This document shows positions 8,318-16,652 of a stretch of DNA of 46,465 bases, piece after piece. The stretch covers positions 1-46,465 of the forward strand of contig CAZMRF010000037.1 in the NCBI GenBank assembly GCA_964568735.1, written 5' to 3'. Under the pieces are notes generated by a model that was not told where the DNA came from, searched no databases, and worked only from the letters and a program-made list of their open reading frames with translations. Numbering within the stretch: the stretch's first letter is position 1; every line of letters begins with the position of its first letter. Source of the DNA: CAZMRF01 sp964568735 (lineage in GTDB: Bacteria > Acidobacteriota > Polarisedimenticolia > JACPZX01). The translations under genes and the position numbers were made by a program.

Positions 8318-8689
8318 ATGACTGACGCCACCAGGGTCCGCAAGGTCGCGGATCTCATCCGCGATGAGCTCGCGCAGATTCTCGCCCGCGGGTTCGAAGA
8401 GGCCCGAGGCGCGCTCGTGACCATCGCCGAAGTCGTGCTCACGGCGGACATGAGCCTGGCGCGCGTCCACGTTTCCATTTACCCGGACTCTGCCGACGTC
8501 TCGTCGATCCTCGAGGCGCTGGAGCGCCGGCGCGGCAGGCTCAGGAGGGATCTGGGCAGGACGCTCCGGCTCAGGCGGGTGCCCGACCTCGACTTCCGCC
8601 TCGACGACACGGCCCGGAGGAGCCAGCGCATCGAAGAGATTCTCAGGGCCACGCCACCGAAGGATGCCCCGGAAGACGGGGATGGCTGA
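8318..8689 (+). CDS. rbfA: 30S ribosome-binding factor RbfA
   Basis: The protein has 123 residues, the usual RbfA size. The KH-like fold signature is visible: an R-V-x-K-V-A-D-L-I-R-D-E-L start, VTIAEVVLTADMSLARVHVS in the middle (the family VxVSxDLxxAxVyvs strand) and RLRRVPDLDFRLDDT near the end (family R-x-P-x-L-x-F). It binds the 30S subunit and assists processing of the 16S 5' end at low temperature. ATG at 8318 follows AGGAG 12 nt upstream. The gene overlaps truB by 8 nt. Confidence 0.95.
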   Translation: MTDATRVRKVADLIRDELAQILARGFEEARGALVTIAEVVLTADMSLARVHVSIYPDSADVSSILEALERRRGRLRRDLGRTLRLRRVPDLDFRLDDTARRSQRIEEILRATPPKDAPEDGDG

Positions 8690-9626
8690 TCCCGCGAGGG
8701 GCCCCTTCGACGGTGTCCTGGTCGTCGACAAGCCGCAGGGACCGACCTCCCACGACGTCGTGGCCGCCGTCCGGAAGTGGGTGCGCCCTTCGAGGACGGG
8801 CCACACGGGCACGCTCGATCCCGCGGCCACGGGCGTCCTCCCCGTCTGCGTCGGGGCCGCAACCCGGCTCAGCCGATTCCTCACCCGGGGGCCGAAGGCG
8901 TATGCCGGGCGCATCGTGCTCGGTATCGCCACCGACACCTACGACGCGGAGGGGACGATCGTGGCGTCGAATCCAGCTGCAGGAGTCTCGCTTGCGGATG
9001 CGCGCCGCGCCGCGGCGGCGCTGACCGGCGAGCTGATGCAGACCCCGCCGCCGTGGAGCGCGAAGCGCGTGGCGGGGCGCCGCTCCTACGCGCTCGCACG
9101 TGAGGGGAAGGAGGAGATGCTGAGTCCCTGCCCCGTGCACGTGGATCGCTTCGATCTTCTCGAGCTGGAGGGGAGCTCCCTCACCTTCGAGGTGGAGTGC
9201 TCCTCGGGAACCTATGTCCGATCGCTGGCGCAGGATCTCGGTGCGGCCCTGGGTTGCGGCGCCCACCTGGCCGAGCTGAGGCGGACCCGCAGCGGGCCCT
9301 TCACGGTGGAGCGGGCGTCGAGCCTCGGCACGATGGAGGAGGCCGCGCGCCGGGGCGCCCTCGCGGAGCTCCTCCTTCCCCTCGAAGAGGTGGACCTGGG
9401 CCTCGAGACGGCCCGGCTCACGCCTTCGGGCGTCCGGAGCGCCCTGGCGGGGCGCCGGATCGCACTGTCGGAGATTTCTTCCCCCGCCCCCGGGGGCCCG
9501 GCCCAGGTGCGGCTCGTCGACCCTGACGGCCGCCTCCTCGGCGTGGCCGAGCCGATCGCCGGCCAGGAAGGGGGCCTGCAGCCGCGGCTGATCCTCTCCC
9601 CGGCCCTCTCGTCGCAGCACGGGTGA
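8682..9626 (+). CDS. truB: tRNA pseudouridine(55) synthase TruB
   Basis: The protein has 314 residues. It opens with GVLVVDKPQGPTSHDVV and carries the catalytic-Asp motif HTGTLDPAATGVLP (about residues 42-55), the GTYVRSLAQDLG motif and a C-terminal PUA-like part. TruB makes pseudouridine 55 in the T-arm of tRNAs. ATG at 8682 is chosen because GGAAG lies 7 nt upstream; ATG at 8664 would lengthen the rbfA overlap and has a poorly spaced site. The promoter of rpsO begins six bases after its stop codon. Confidence 0.96.
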   Translation: MADPARGPFDGVLVVDKPQGPTSHDVVAAVRKWVRPSRTGHTGTLDPAATGVLPVCVGAATRLSRFLTRGPKAYAGRIVLGIATDTYDAEGTIVASNPAAGVSLADARRAAAALTGELMQTPPPWSAKRVAGRRSYALAREGKEEMLSPCPVHVDRFDLLELEGSSLTFEVECSSGTYVRSLAQDLGAALGCGAHLAELRRTRSGPFTVERASSLGTMEEAARRGALAELLLPLEEVDLGLETARLTPSGVRSALAGRRIALSEISSPAPGGPAQVRLVDPDGRLLGVAEPIAGQEGGLQPRLILSPALSSQHG

Positions 9627-9631
9627 CGGGC

Positions 9632-9660
9632 TTTACACCCCGCTTGGGCCGGTCTATCAT
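9632..9660 (+). promoter_or_regulatory. promoter of rpsO
   Basis: TTTACA (9632-9637) and TATCAT (9655-9660) with a 17-nt spacer lie immediately after truB and about 60 nt before the rpsO start, so rpsO can be transcribed independently of the rimP operon, as in E. coli. Confidence 0.65.
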
Positions 9661-9721
9661 GGCGCTCCGTCTTTCGGGCCGTCTGGCCCCTGTCGCGCGG
9701 ATTCATGGAGGCACTCGGTTC

Positions 9722-9988
9722 TTGCTGACCAGGGTAGAGAAGACGGCCATCATCGTCGACAACAGGACGCACGAGACCGACACCGGTTCGCCCGAGGTGC
9801 AGGTCGCGATCCTGAGCAACCGCATCGAGTACCTCACAGAGCACTTCAAGTCCCACAAGAAGGACCACCATTCCAGGAGGGGCCTCCTCATGCTCGTCGG
9901 GAAGCGCCGCCGTCTCCTGGACTATCTGAAGAACAACGATGCCGGGCGATATCGCGCCCTGATCGAGAAGCTGGGGATCCGCAAGTAG
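9722..9988 (+). CDS. rpsO: 30S ribosomal protein S15
   Basis: The protein has 88 residues and the standard S15 length. The conserved motifs HETDTGSPEVQ, LTEHFKSHKKDHHSRRGLL and YRALIEKLGIRK are all present. The start is TTG at 9722 (reading MLTRVEK), with GGAGG 10 nt upstream. The longer in-frame reading from upstream ATG codons runs through the rpsO promoter and is unlike any S15. S15 binds 16S rRNA early in platform assembly. It sits directly before pnp, the order common in bacteria. Confidence 0.96.
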   Translation: MLTRVEKTAIIVDNRTHETDTGSPEVQVAILSNRIEYLTEHFKSHKKDHHSRRGLLMLVGKRRRLLDYLKNNDAGRYRALIEKLGIRK

Positions 9989-10106
9989 GCCACTCCTCCT
10001 TCGAAGTGCGCGGGAGGGACGTTCGACCCGAGGGTTTTGCTTTTCGTACTCATTTGGAATTCGATCATCATCTGTCTTCCAACCCTCCGGTGCGTTCCCC
10101 CTCCCG

Positions 10107-10136
10107 GCACGACGATGGCGTAAGCCTTCTTCGTGC
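10107..10136 (+). promoter_or_regulatory. hairpin in the pnp leader
   Basis: GCACGA (10107-10112) pairs with TCGTGC (10131-10136), and an inner GGC-GTAA-GGC-type stem (GGC/GCC) continues it with small mismatches. It lies in the 214-nt space between rpsO and pnp. In E. coli a stem-loop in the pnp leader is cut by RNase III and used for PNPase autoregulation; the parallel is inferred from position. Confidence 0.4.
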
Positions 10137-10174
10137 TGAGCTGGCTCCCCTGCTTCCCGTGAGGGATCCGTCCG

Positions 10175-10196
10175 GCATACACGCGTATGCAGGAGG
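10175..10196 (+). promoter_or_regulatory. hairpin abutting the pnp ribosome binding site
   Basis: GCATAC (10175-10180), loop ACGC and GTATGC (10185-10190) form a perfect six-pair stem that ends exactly where the Shine-Dalgarno AGGAGG (10191-10196) begins, six bases before the GTG start. A stem in this position could influence translation initiation of pnp or be a site for feedback by PNPase. Confidence 0.45.
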
Positions 10197-10202
10197 TCAA
10201 AG

Positions 10203-12419
10203 GTGACAATCGAGAAGAGTATCGAGATCGGAGGGAGGAAGCTCAGCCTCGAGTGCGGGAAGGTCGCGCGCCAGGCCGATGGAGCCGTGCAGGTCCGCTA
10301 CGGGGATACCGTAGTCCTCGTCACGGCGTGTGCCGCCAGGAAGGCGCGAGAAGGGGTGGACTTCATCCCCCTCACCGTGGACTACCGCGAGAACACCTAC
10401 GCCGCCGGGAAGATCCCGGGTGGCTTCTTCAAGAGGGAAGGCCGTCCCAACGAGAAGGAGACGCTGACCTCCCGCCTCATCGACCGGCCTCTCAGACCGC
10501 TTTTTCCGGCGGGCTGGGACTGCGAGACCCAGGTCATCGCGCTCGTTCTCTCCTACGACCAGGAGAACGACCCGGACATCCTCGCCGTCACCGGGGCCTC
10601 GACCGCGCTCTACCTCTCTGACATCCCCTTCACCACGCCGATCGGCGCGGTCAGGATCGGGCTCATCGACGGGGAATTCGTCGTGAACCCCACGGAGGAG
10701 CAGCAGAAGGTCAGCCGGCTGGATCTCATCGTGGCCGGCACGAAGTCCGACGTGGTCATGGTCGAGGCGGGCGCTCAGGAGGTCTCCGAGGCCGACGTCC
10801 TGCAGGCGCTGGCCGTGGGCCAGGCCGAGATCAGGAAGCTCGTGGAGCTCCAGGAGGAGCTGGCCCGCGCGATCGGCCGCCCGAAGCGGCCTGTGAAGGA
10901 GCGCCCTGCCAACGCAGAGCTTTACTCGAAGATCGAGCGGAGCATCACGGGGCCCCTGACCGAGGCGCTCGCCATCCGCGGCAAGATCGAGAGCTACAAG
11001 GCGATGGACCGGGTGCTCCAGATCCTCCAGGAAGGCATCCCCAAGGACGACATCGAGCAGACGCTTCAAGTCAAGCGCATTTACGAAGAGGTGCTCGAGT
11101 CGCTCTGCCGCCGCGAGATCTTGAAGAACCGCCGGCGCACCGACGGGCGCCGGGCCGACGAGATCCGGCCCATCACGTGCGAGGTCGGGGTCCTGCCCCG
11201 CACCCACGGATCGGCGATCTTCACCCGAGGCGAGACACAGGCGCTCGTCACGGTCACCCTCGGAACCTCCGCCGATGCGCAACGCCTGGACTGGCTCGAG
11301 GGCGAGTCCAAACGCAGGTTCATGCTGCACTACAACTTCCCCCCCTTCTCGGTGGGCGAGGCCAAGTTCCTGCGCGGGCCGGGCCGGCGAGAGATCGGCC
11401 ACGGAGCCCTCGCGGAGCGCGCTCTCCGGCCGATGATCACCGGCACCGACGACTTCCCCTACACCGTGCGGCTGGTCTCGGACATCCTCGAGTCCAACGG
11501 CTCTTCCTCGATGGCCTCCATCTGCGGAGGCGCCCTGGCTCTCATGGATGCGGGTGTGCCGCTCAAGTCGCCGATCGCGGGCATCGCGATGGGGCTGTTC
11601 AAGGAGGGTGAGGACTACGCGGTCCTCTCCGACATCGCCGGGGTCGAGGATCACTACGGCGACATGGACTTCAAGATCGCGGGCTCCCGCGAGGGAATCA
11701 CCGCCGTCCAGATGGACATCAAGATTGGCGGCATCCCGATGCACATCATGGGCAAGGCTCTCGACCAGGCCCGCGAAGGGCGGATCTTCATCCTGGACAA
11801 GATGCAGCAGACGCTCGCGACGCCGCGGGTCGAGATCTCCACCTACGCCCCGCGGATGCTCACCATCCGGATCCCGAAGGACAAGATCCGGGACGTCATC
11901 GGACCGGGCGGAAAGATGATCCGCTCGATCCAGGAGCGGACCGGAGCCAAGCTCGAGATCGACGACGACGGCAAGGTCGAAGTGGCCTCCATTGACGAGG
12001 CGGGCGCCCGGCTGGCCATCGAAATCGTCAGGGAGCTGACCGCCGAGGCCGAGATTGGAAAGACGTACACCGGGAAGGTGAAGCGGATCGTCAACTTCGG
12101 GGCCTTCGTGGAGATCCTCCCGGGTCTCGAGGGGCTCCTCCACGTCTCTGAGATCGCGCCCTATCGGGTCCGCGAGGTCACGGACGAGCTCACCGAGGGG
12201 CAGGAAGTCGTCGTCAAGGTCATCGACGTGGACGGCAGTAACAAGATCCGGCTGAGCCGGAGGGCCCTCATGACGGACCAGGCCCCCGAGGGGGATGCCA
12301 GGCCTAGGCCTCCTCGCGCTCCTGGGGACCACGTGGAGGCCGTGGGAGCCGGGGGCAGCGGTGGTGATGCGGGCGGCTCCGACGAGGCCGCAAGGCGCCG
12401 CAGACGACGGAGGAGGTAG
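10203..12419 (+). CDS. pnp: Polyribonucleotide nucleotidyltransferase (PNPase)
   Basis: The protein has 738 residues. Two RNase PH domains (about 1-145 and 315-550) flank an all-helical domain. The second carries the active region with GDMDFKIAGSREGITAVQMD. A KH domain (about 555-615, RIPKDKIRDVIGPGGKMI) and an S1 domain (about 620-690, GKVKRIVNFGAFVEILPGLEG) follow. PNPase degrades RNA 3' to 5' with phosphate and works in the degradosome. The GTG start has AGGAGG 6 nt upstream. An unusual tail after S1 is rich in Pro, Gly and Ala and ends in eight arginines, suggesting RNA or membrane contact. Confidence 0.97.
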   Translation: MTIEKSIEIGGRKLSLECGKVARQADGAVQVRYGDTVVLVTACAARKAREGVDFIPLTVDYRENTYAAGKIPGGFFKREGRPNEKETLTSRLIDRPLRPLFPAGWDCETQVIALVLSYDQENDPDILAVTGASTALYLSDIPFTTPIGAVRIGLIDGEFVVNPTEEQQKVSRLDLIVAGTKSDVVMVEAGAQEVSEADVLQALAVGQAEIRKLVELQEELARAIGRPKRPVKERPANAELYSKIERSITGPLTEALAIRGKIESYKAMDRVLQILQEGIPKDDIEQTLQVKRIYEEVLESLCRREILKNRRRTDGRRADEIRPITCEVGVLPRTHGSAIFTRGETQALVTVTLGTSADAQRLDWLEGESKRRFMLHYNFPPFSVGEAKFLRGPGRREIGHGALAERALRPMITGTDDFPYTVRLVSDILESNGSSSMASICGGALALMDAGVPLKSPIAGIAMGLFKEGEDYAVLSDIAGVEDHYGDMDFKIAGSREGITAVQMDIKIGGIPMHIMGKALDQAREGRIFILDKMQQTLATPRVEISTYAPRMLTIRIPKDKIRDVIGPGGKMIRSIQERTGAKLEIDDDGKVEVASIDEAGARLAIEIVRELTAEAEIGKTYTGKVKRIVNFGAFVEILPGLEGLLHVSEIAPYRVREVTDELTEGQEVVVKVIDVDGSNKIRLSRRALMTDQAPEGDARPRPPRAPGDHVEAVGAGGSGGDAGGSDEAARRRRRRRR

Positions 12420-12431
12420 CCCGGAGAGCGC

Positions 12432-13760
12432 ATGGCGGGGCGTCGGCTGGGCGAGCTGCTGGTCGCGAAGGGGAAGCTCTCGAACGACCAGCTCCAGAAA
12501 GCCCTCCAGGCTCAGATGATCTGGGGCGGCCACCTCGGCACGAACCTCATCGAGCTCGGCTACATCACCGAAGACGAGCTCGGTGAAGTCCTCGCGGAGG
12601 CTCACGCCGTCCAGTACGCGCCCTACGAAATCCTCCAGGACATCCCATCGTCGGTCCTCACCGCGATCCCCAAGGGCCTCGTCGAAAAATACAAGCTCAT
12701 CCCCTTCCGGTTCGACGGCAAGAAGCTCCACCTCGTCATGCTCCAGCCCCAGGACCTCACCGCGCTGGATGAGGTTTCCTTCGCCACCGGATTCCAGCTC
12801 GTTCCGTACGTGACGCCCGAGATCCGGCTCTTCCAGGTCCTGGAGAAGCACTACAACATCCCGCGGGCACGTCGCTACATCACGCTCACCCGCGAGATGA
12901 GCCTGCGGAGCGGCCGCGGTGGAGCCGCCGCCTCCGGCATCATCGGAGGGGCGCCGAGGCCCGCTGCTTCGATACTCGACAAGCCGGCCGCGAGGACCTC
13001 GGCGGCCCAGCCCCCGGAAGCCCCGAGCGCCGAGGCCTCGCCGGCGCAAGCACCCTTGCCGGAGCCGTCCTCCGACCGCGCACTCCCCGGAGGCGACGGT
13101 GAGGCACCGCCCGATCTCGCAGCCTATTCCGACTCTCCCGCGAGCGACTGGAGCCCCGCAGCGGGCGAGCAGGCCCGTCGCAAGAGCGCTCCCCCCCCCA
13201 CGCAGCCTCCCTCCGCACCCGAAACCGCTCCCACCGTGCGGGAGCTCATCCCCCGCCCCCTCGAGGCAGCACGAGGAGAGGATCCGGCGCTGGACCGGCT
13301 CCTCAAGGCACGATCCCTGGAAGAGATATGCAGAACTCTCGTGGAGGAAGCTGCGAGTACATTTAGACGCTGCGTCGTTTTCGCGCGCACGGGCGACGCC
13401 CTCGTCTCCGTCAGCGGCCTCGCGACCTCCTCGGAATCGTGGTCCATCGACGGCCTGGCCCTTCCGTTCGATCATGCGACCATCGAGGCGCTCTTCGCCG
13501 ACGGGAGGACCTACTACCTGGGCCCGCCGCCCGGCGGAAGCGAAGATCGAGGCTTCTACGACTCTCTCGGCGGGGCGCCTCCGCCGAATGCCTTCCTCGC
13601 TCCGGTGCGCCTCAACGAGCGCGTCGCTCTGGTCTTCTACGGGGACCAGGAAGATGAGGAGGTCCGCCCACGGGAGGCCGACCCCATCCTGAGCATGGTC
13701 CAGCAGGCCAGCCTCGCGCTGGACCTCCTCTCGCTCCGGAGGAAGGACTCCCCCGAGTGA
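12432..13760 (+). CDS. MshEN (GspE N-terminal) domain protein with C-terminal GAF-like domain
   Basis: The protein has 442 residues. Residues 4-60 hold two tandem MshEN motifs, RLGELLVAKGKLSNDQL and HLGTNLIELGYITEDEL, matching the RLGxxLxxxGxxxxxxL pattern that binds c-di-GMP in MshE-type ATPases. The rest of the GspE-N domain follows to about 145. A Pro/Ala-rich linker (about 155-285) joins it to a GAF-like domain (about 290-435). There is no ATPase domain, so this is not a secretion ATPase. It may be a c-di-GMP-responsive adaptor for type IV pili or gliding. It lies 12 nt after pnp and overlaps the AMMECR1 gene by 4 nt. The function is inferred. Confidence 0.75.
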   Translation: MAGRRLGELLVAKGKLSNDQLQKALQAQMIWGGHLGTNLIELGYITEDELGEVLAEAHAVQYAPYEILQDIPSSVLTAIPKGLVEKYKLIPFRFDGKKLHLVMLQPQDLTALDEVSFATGFQLVPYVTPEIRLFQVLEKHYNIPRARRYITLTREMSLRSGRGGAAASGIIGGAPRPAASILDKPAARTSAAQPPEAPSAEASPAQAPLPEPSSDRALPGGDGEAPPDLAAYSDSPASDWSPAAGEQARRKSAPPPTQPPSAPETAPTVRELIPRPLEAARGEDPALDRLLKARSLEEICRTLVEEAASTFRRCVVFARTGDALVSVSGLATSSESWSIDGLALPFDHATIEALFADGRTYYLGPPPGGSEDRGFYDSLGGAPPPNAFLAPVRLNERVALVFYGDQEDEEVRPREADPILSMVQQASLALDLLSLRRKDSPE

Positions 13761-14353
13761 GCCAGCAGCCCGCCGGGCGCGTAGGCGAGATGGACACCCA
13801 TCTCGGAAGCCTCGCCCGCCAGGAGCTCCTCGCCGCGGCCCGCGCCGCCCTGAACCGTCACCTCCACGGAGATTCCACTCCGCCGGTCGCGGCGGCGCCG
13901 CCACCGATTCCGCTCCTGCCGGAGCACAGCGGGGTCTTCGTCGCTCTCCGCACGGTGGATGGGCTGAGGGGCTGCATCGGGACACTGGATCCCTCCATCC
14001 CCTTGCAGCAGGCCGTGGAAGGATGCGCCGTCTCGGCCGCCTCGGACCCGCGCTTCACACCGCTCGAGCCCGTGGAGCTCGCCCAGGCGCGCATCGAGAT
14101 CTCGGTGCTGGGCCAGGGGCGCAGGATCAGGGACGGCTCGGAGATCGTCATCGGGCGGGACGGCGTGATGGTGAGACGAGGCTCCCGCCGCGGGCTGCTC
14201 CTTCCTCAGGTCGCGGTGCAGCAGTCGTGGGAGGCCGGCCGGCTCCTCGATGAGGTCTGCGTCAAGGCAGGGCTGTCTCCGGACGCGTGGCGATCACCTG
14301 AGACTGTGGTCGAGGCCTTCCCCGCGGAGATCTTCGGAGAGCCTGAAGCCTGA
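13757..14353 (+). CDS. amrA: AMMECR1 domain protein
   Basis: The protein has 198 residues with the AMMECR1 hallmark GLRGCIGTLDPSIPL (about 72-86), followed by AVSAASDPRFTPLEPVEL and the IEISVL strand. In bacteria and archaea this family (AmmeMemoRadiSam system protein A) often stands beside Memo and radical-SAM genes, which are not seen here. The biochemical role is not settled. The start is a GTG overlapping the previous stop (GTGA), so translation is coupled to the MshEN protein. The gene ends 16 nt from the convergent LysM gene; a small AGCCC/GGGCT hairpin without a T-tract lies between. Confidence 0.85.
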   Translation: MSQQPAGRVGEMDTHLGSLARQELLAAARAALNRHLHGDSTPPVAAAPPPIPLLPEHSGVFVALRTVDGLRGCIGTLDPSIPLQQAVEGCAVSAASDPRFTPLEPVELAQARIEISVLGQGRRIRDGSEIVIGRDGVMVRRGSRRGLLLPQVAVQQSWEAGRLLDEVCVKAGLSPDAWRSPETVVEAFPAEIFGEPEA

Positions 14354-14369
14354 GCCCTGCGGGCTTGGG

Positions 14370-15803
14370 CTACTGAACCTCGACCTTGTCGCCGATGCTG
14401 ATCTCGCGGACCGCAGCGAGGACCTTCCCGGTGGCCGTGTTATCGCGTGCCGAGATCACGACCAGCTGCCCGATGACCGAGTAGGAATAGAGCGGCTGCT
14501 CGCCTTCCTCCACGACTTTCTGGGCGCGCTCCTGCTGGCCTTGGATGTAGGTCTCGGTGCTGGCGAACTCGATGCCCCCGCCCCACTCGCGATAGATCGT
14601 AAAGACCCGTCCGGGCTCGATCCCGTCACTCGTCCCCATGTCGATGTTGAGGATGTCCCCTTGCCCGTAAGAGAGCTTGGGATCGCGCCCGTGCACGATG
14701 TACCCGTTGTTCTCCCTCGTGACGCGGGCAGCGTAGGCGTCGAACGTGATCGGCTCGGAGATCGGAACGGGGACCTCTTCGAACGGAACGAGCGCCTGGC
14801 CGACGCCCACGGCGTCGCAGGCCGACACGATCTCGGCAGTGGCGGTGCGATCCTGCACGGCGACGACCTGGAGCAGCCCGATCTGGGAGATGCTCAGCCC
14901 GATGTACTGCTCCTCGTCGAACGGGTGCCAGACGTCGAGCTCGGGCTTGATGATGCTGAACTCCTGGCCTGGCTGGATCCCGTCCGCGGAGCCCTGGTTC
15001 AGGAAGACGATGTCCCCCGGCCCCAGGATCGACTTCGCGCCTTCCTCGCGCTCACTGATGATGAGCGCGGGAGGTTCGTACGCTTCGTCGATGTAGTTGC
15101 TGCAGTAGATGTCCTCGTAATCGGCCACGGGCCTCAGCGCCGGCGGCGGCGCCATGATGGGAGGCGCCGCTTCGGCGACGGGAGGCGCGGGCTCGGATGC
15201 CAGCTCCTCGACGAGGGGATCCGCCTGGGTCGGCTCGGGCTGCGCCGCGGCCTCGGGCATGGTGGCCACGGGCGCCTCGGCGATCACGGTCGGGGCCCCC
15301 GGCAGCAGTATCGGGTCGCCGGGGTAGATCCAGTGCGAGTCGAGGATGTACTGGTTCACATCCCAGATCTGAGGCCAGAGCCAGGGGTTCTCGAGATAGG
15401 CTCCTGCCAGATCCCAGAGCGTGTCGCCCGGCACGATGATGTGGACCTCCGCGCCAGCGGGAAAAGTCTCGGGATCGGGTGGGTCGTAGGGGGTCCAGTG
15501 ATCTCCGACGAACTTGCCGGTGGTGGGTGGATGGTGGGGCCCTGTCGGGTGGATGAGGAGCTCGTTGGAGTGCTCCGCATGCTCGGGGGGCTGGCCCGCC
15601 GCCGGCACGGGCATCGGCTCGGCCTGGGCCGGTTCGCCCGCCACCTCCGCTTCCTTCGCATCCTCATCGGGGGCCTGTACCTGCTCGCCTTGCTGCGGCG
15701 CCACTTCGTCGTCGGCGCGCAACACGGAGGGGAGGATGAAACAGGCAAGTGCGAACAGGATCAGTGCGTGAAGGATGGAGCTTTCGGAGCGGGACCGCGT
15801 CAT
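14370..15803 (-). CDS. LysM domain cell-envelope protein with a duplicated C-terminal module
   Basis: The protein has 477 residues with an N-terminal signal or anchor segment (SSILHALILFALACFILPSV), an acidic Pro/Ala linker, and a LysM peptidoglycan-binding domain at about 119-169 (HIIVPGDTLWDLAGAYLENP, ending in YPGDPILLPG). The C-terminal half contains two similar segments, GDIVFLNQGSADGIQPGQEFSII and GDILNIDMGTSDGIEPGRVFTIY, an internal duplication resembling modules after LysM in other envelope proteins. ATG at 15803 has GGAGG 6 nt upstream; an ATG 42 nt earlier has none. It has its own promoter and probably binds peptidoglycan in the periplasm. Confidence 0.8.
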   Translation of the reverse strand: MTRSRSESSILHALILFALACFILPSVLRADDEVAPQQGEQVQAPDEDAKEAEVAGEPAQAEPMPVPAAGQPPEHAEHSNELLIHPTGPHHPPTTGKFVGDHWTPYDPPDPETFPAGAEVHIIVPGDTLWDLAGAYLENPWLWPQIWDVNQYILDSHWIYPGDPILLPGAPTVIAEAPVATMPEAAAQPEPTQADPLVEELASEPAPPVAEAAPPIMAPPPALRPVADYEDIYCSNYIDEAYEPPALIISEREEGAKSILGPGDIVFLNQGSADGIQPGQEFSIIKPELDVWHPFDEEQYIGLSISQIGLLQVVAVQDRTATAEIVSACDAVGVGQALVPFEEVPVPISEPITFDAYAARVTRENNGYIVHGRDPKLSYGQGDILNIDMGTSDGIEPGRVFTIYREWGGGIEFASTETYIQGQQERAQKVVEEGEQPLYSYSVIGQLVVISARDNTATGKVLAAVREISIGDKVEVQ

Positions 15804-15918
15804 GAGCAACCTCCGCCTCCACCTGAGGGAGGGTGGCTTCGTCATCTACGGATCAGCCGATCGATAGAGCGCTCGGCTGCCTTCTCCGGGCCCCCGGGAC
15901 CGGTCACAGGGCCGGACC

Positions 15919-15947
15919 AATATAGGAAGCCTTCCCGGATTGTTCAA
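15919..15947 (-). promoter_or_regulatory. promoter of the LysM protein gene
   Basis: On the minus strand TTGAAC (15942-15947), 17 nt and TATATT (15919-15924) form a good sigma70-type promoter just after the lipoprotein gene, about 110 nt before the LysM start. Confidence 0.6.
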
Positions 15948-15953
15948 GAGTGT

Positions 15954-16640
15954 TCATGGAGTCTCCAGGCGAGCGACCTCCTTGCGGGCCTCCCCGGCCA
16001 GGGGGCTCCCTGGGAAGGCCTCCACCACCGTCCTGAGGTCCTCGAGGGCGCCGCGGCGGTCACCCGCCGCCAGGCGGGCCCCCCCCCGCTCCATGAAGGC
16101 CTCCGGTAGGAGGGGGGAAAAGGGATAGTCGCGGATGAAGCTGCCATAGGCCTCGATCGCTTCAGCCATCCGGCCCTCCTCCCGATACCGCCGGGCGACC
16201 CAGAGCGTCCTGTCTCCCTCTTCGGGGGCTGCGCCAGGGGGGGCGGACGGGTCCCTGATCTCCTCCTCCTCGATCTCGCCGCCTTCCGGATCCCGGAAGC
16301 CCCCCGGTACCGGCGGAGAGCCGCCGGCACCCACGGTGGCTCCGGCGCCCTGCTCGAGCGCCTGCCCCTGCGGGGAGGCCGGCGCGCGGGACCGGCCTGC
16401 GGCCCCGGCAGGGAGGCTTCCCGCCGCCTCCATGGTCTCCTCCAGCCGGACACGCTGTTCGGCGAGATCCCGCCTGAGATCCAGGTTCTCCCGCCTGAGC
16501 CGCTCCAGCTCGGCCAACGCCTCTCGATGCCTCGCGGCCGGAATGCAGCCGGCCAGGAACGGCAGGGCGAGAAGGAAGATCGCCGCGAGGAGAGGGAGGC
16601 GCCGCGAGCGTTTCACCGTGAGGATGAGGGAGGCGGGCAC
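15954..16640 (-). CDS. Lipoprotein with C-terminal TPR/tol-pal-type repeat region
   Basis: The protein has 228 residues. A type II signal peptide ends in the lipobox LAGC (Cys about residue 32). A short coiled coil follows (HREALAELERLRRENLDLRRDL), then a Pro/Gly linker and a C-terminal region (about 145-225) with two TPR-like units (RRYREEGRMAEAIEAYGSFI and LAAGDRRGALEDLRTVVEAF). This layout of coiled coil plus TPR resembles CpoB/YbgF or BamD-like envelope proteins. The GTG at 16640 is used, though the GGAGG there is only 2 nt away; GTG at 16616 would give a more usual signal peptide. It follows rsmD by 12 nt. Confidence 0.7.
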   Translation of the reverse strand: MPASLILTVKRSRRLPLLAAIFLLALPFLAGCIPAARHREALAELERLRRENLDLRRDLAEQRVRLEETMEAAGSLPAGAAGRSRAPASPQGQALEQGAGATVGAGGSPPVPGGFRDPEGGEIEEEEIRDPSAPPGAAPEEGDRTLWVARRYREEGRMAEAIEAYGSFIRDYPFSPLLPEAFMERGGARLAAGDRRGALEDLRTVVEAFPGSPLAGEARKEVARLETP

Positions 16641-16652
16641 TGCCTCCGGAGG

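Noticed and set aside
10197..13985. Minus-strand open frame of 1262 codons opposite pnp and the MshEN-GAF gene
   Set aside because: The plus strand carries PNPase and other clear families with good starts. The antisense frame has no recognisable domain and arises from high GC at codon position 3.
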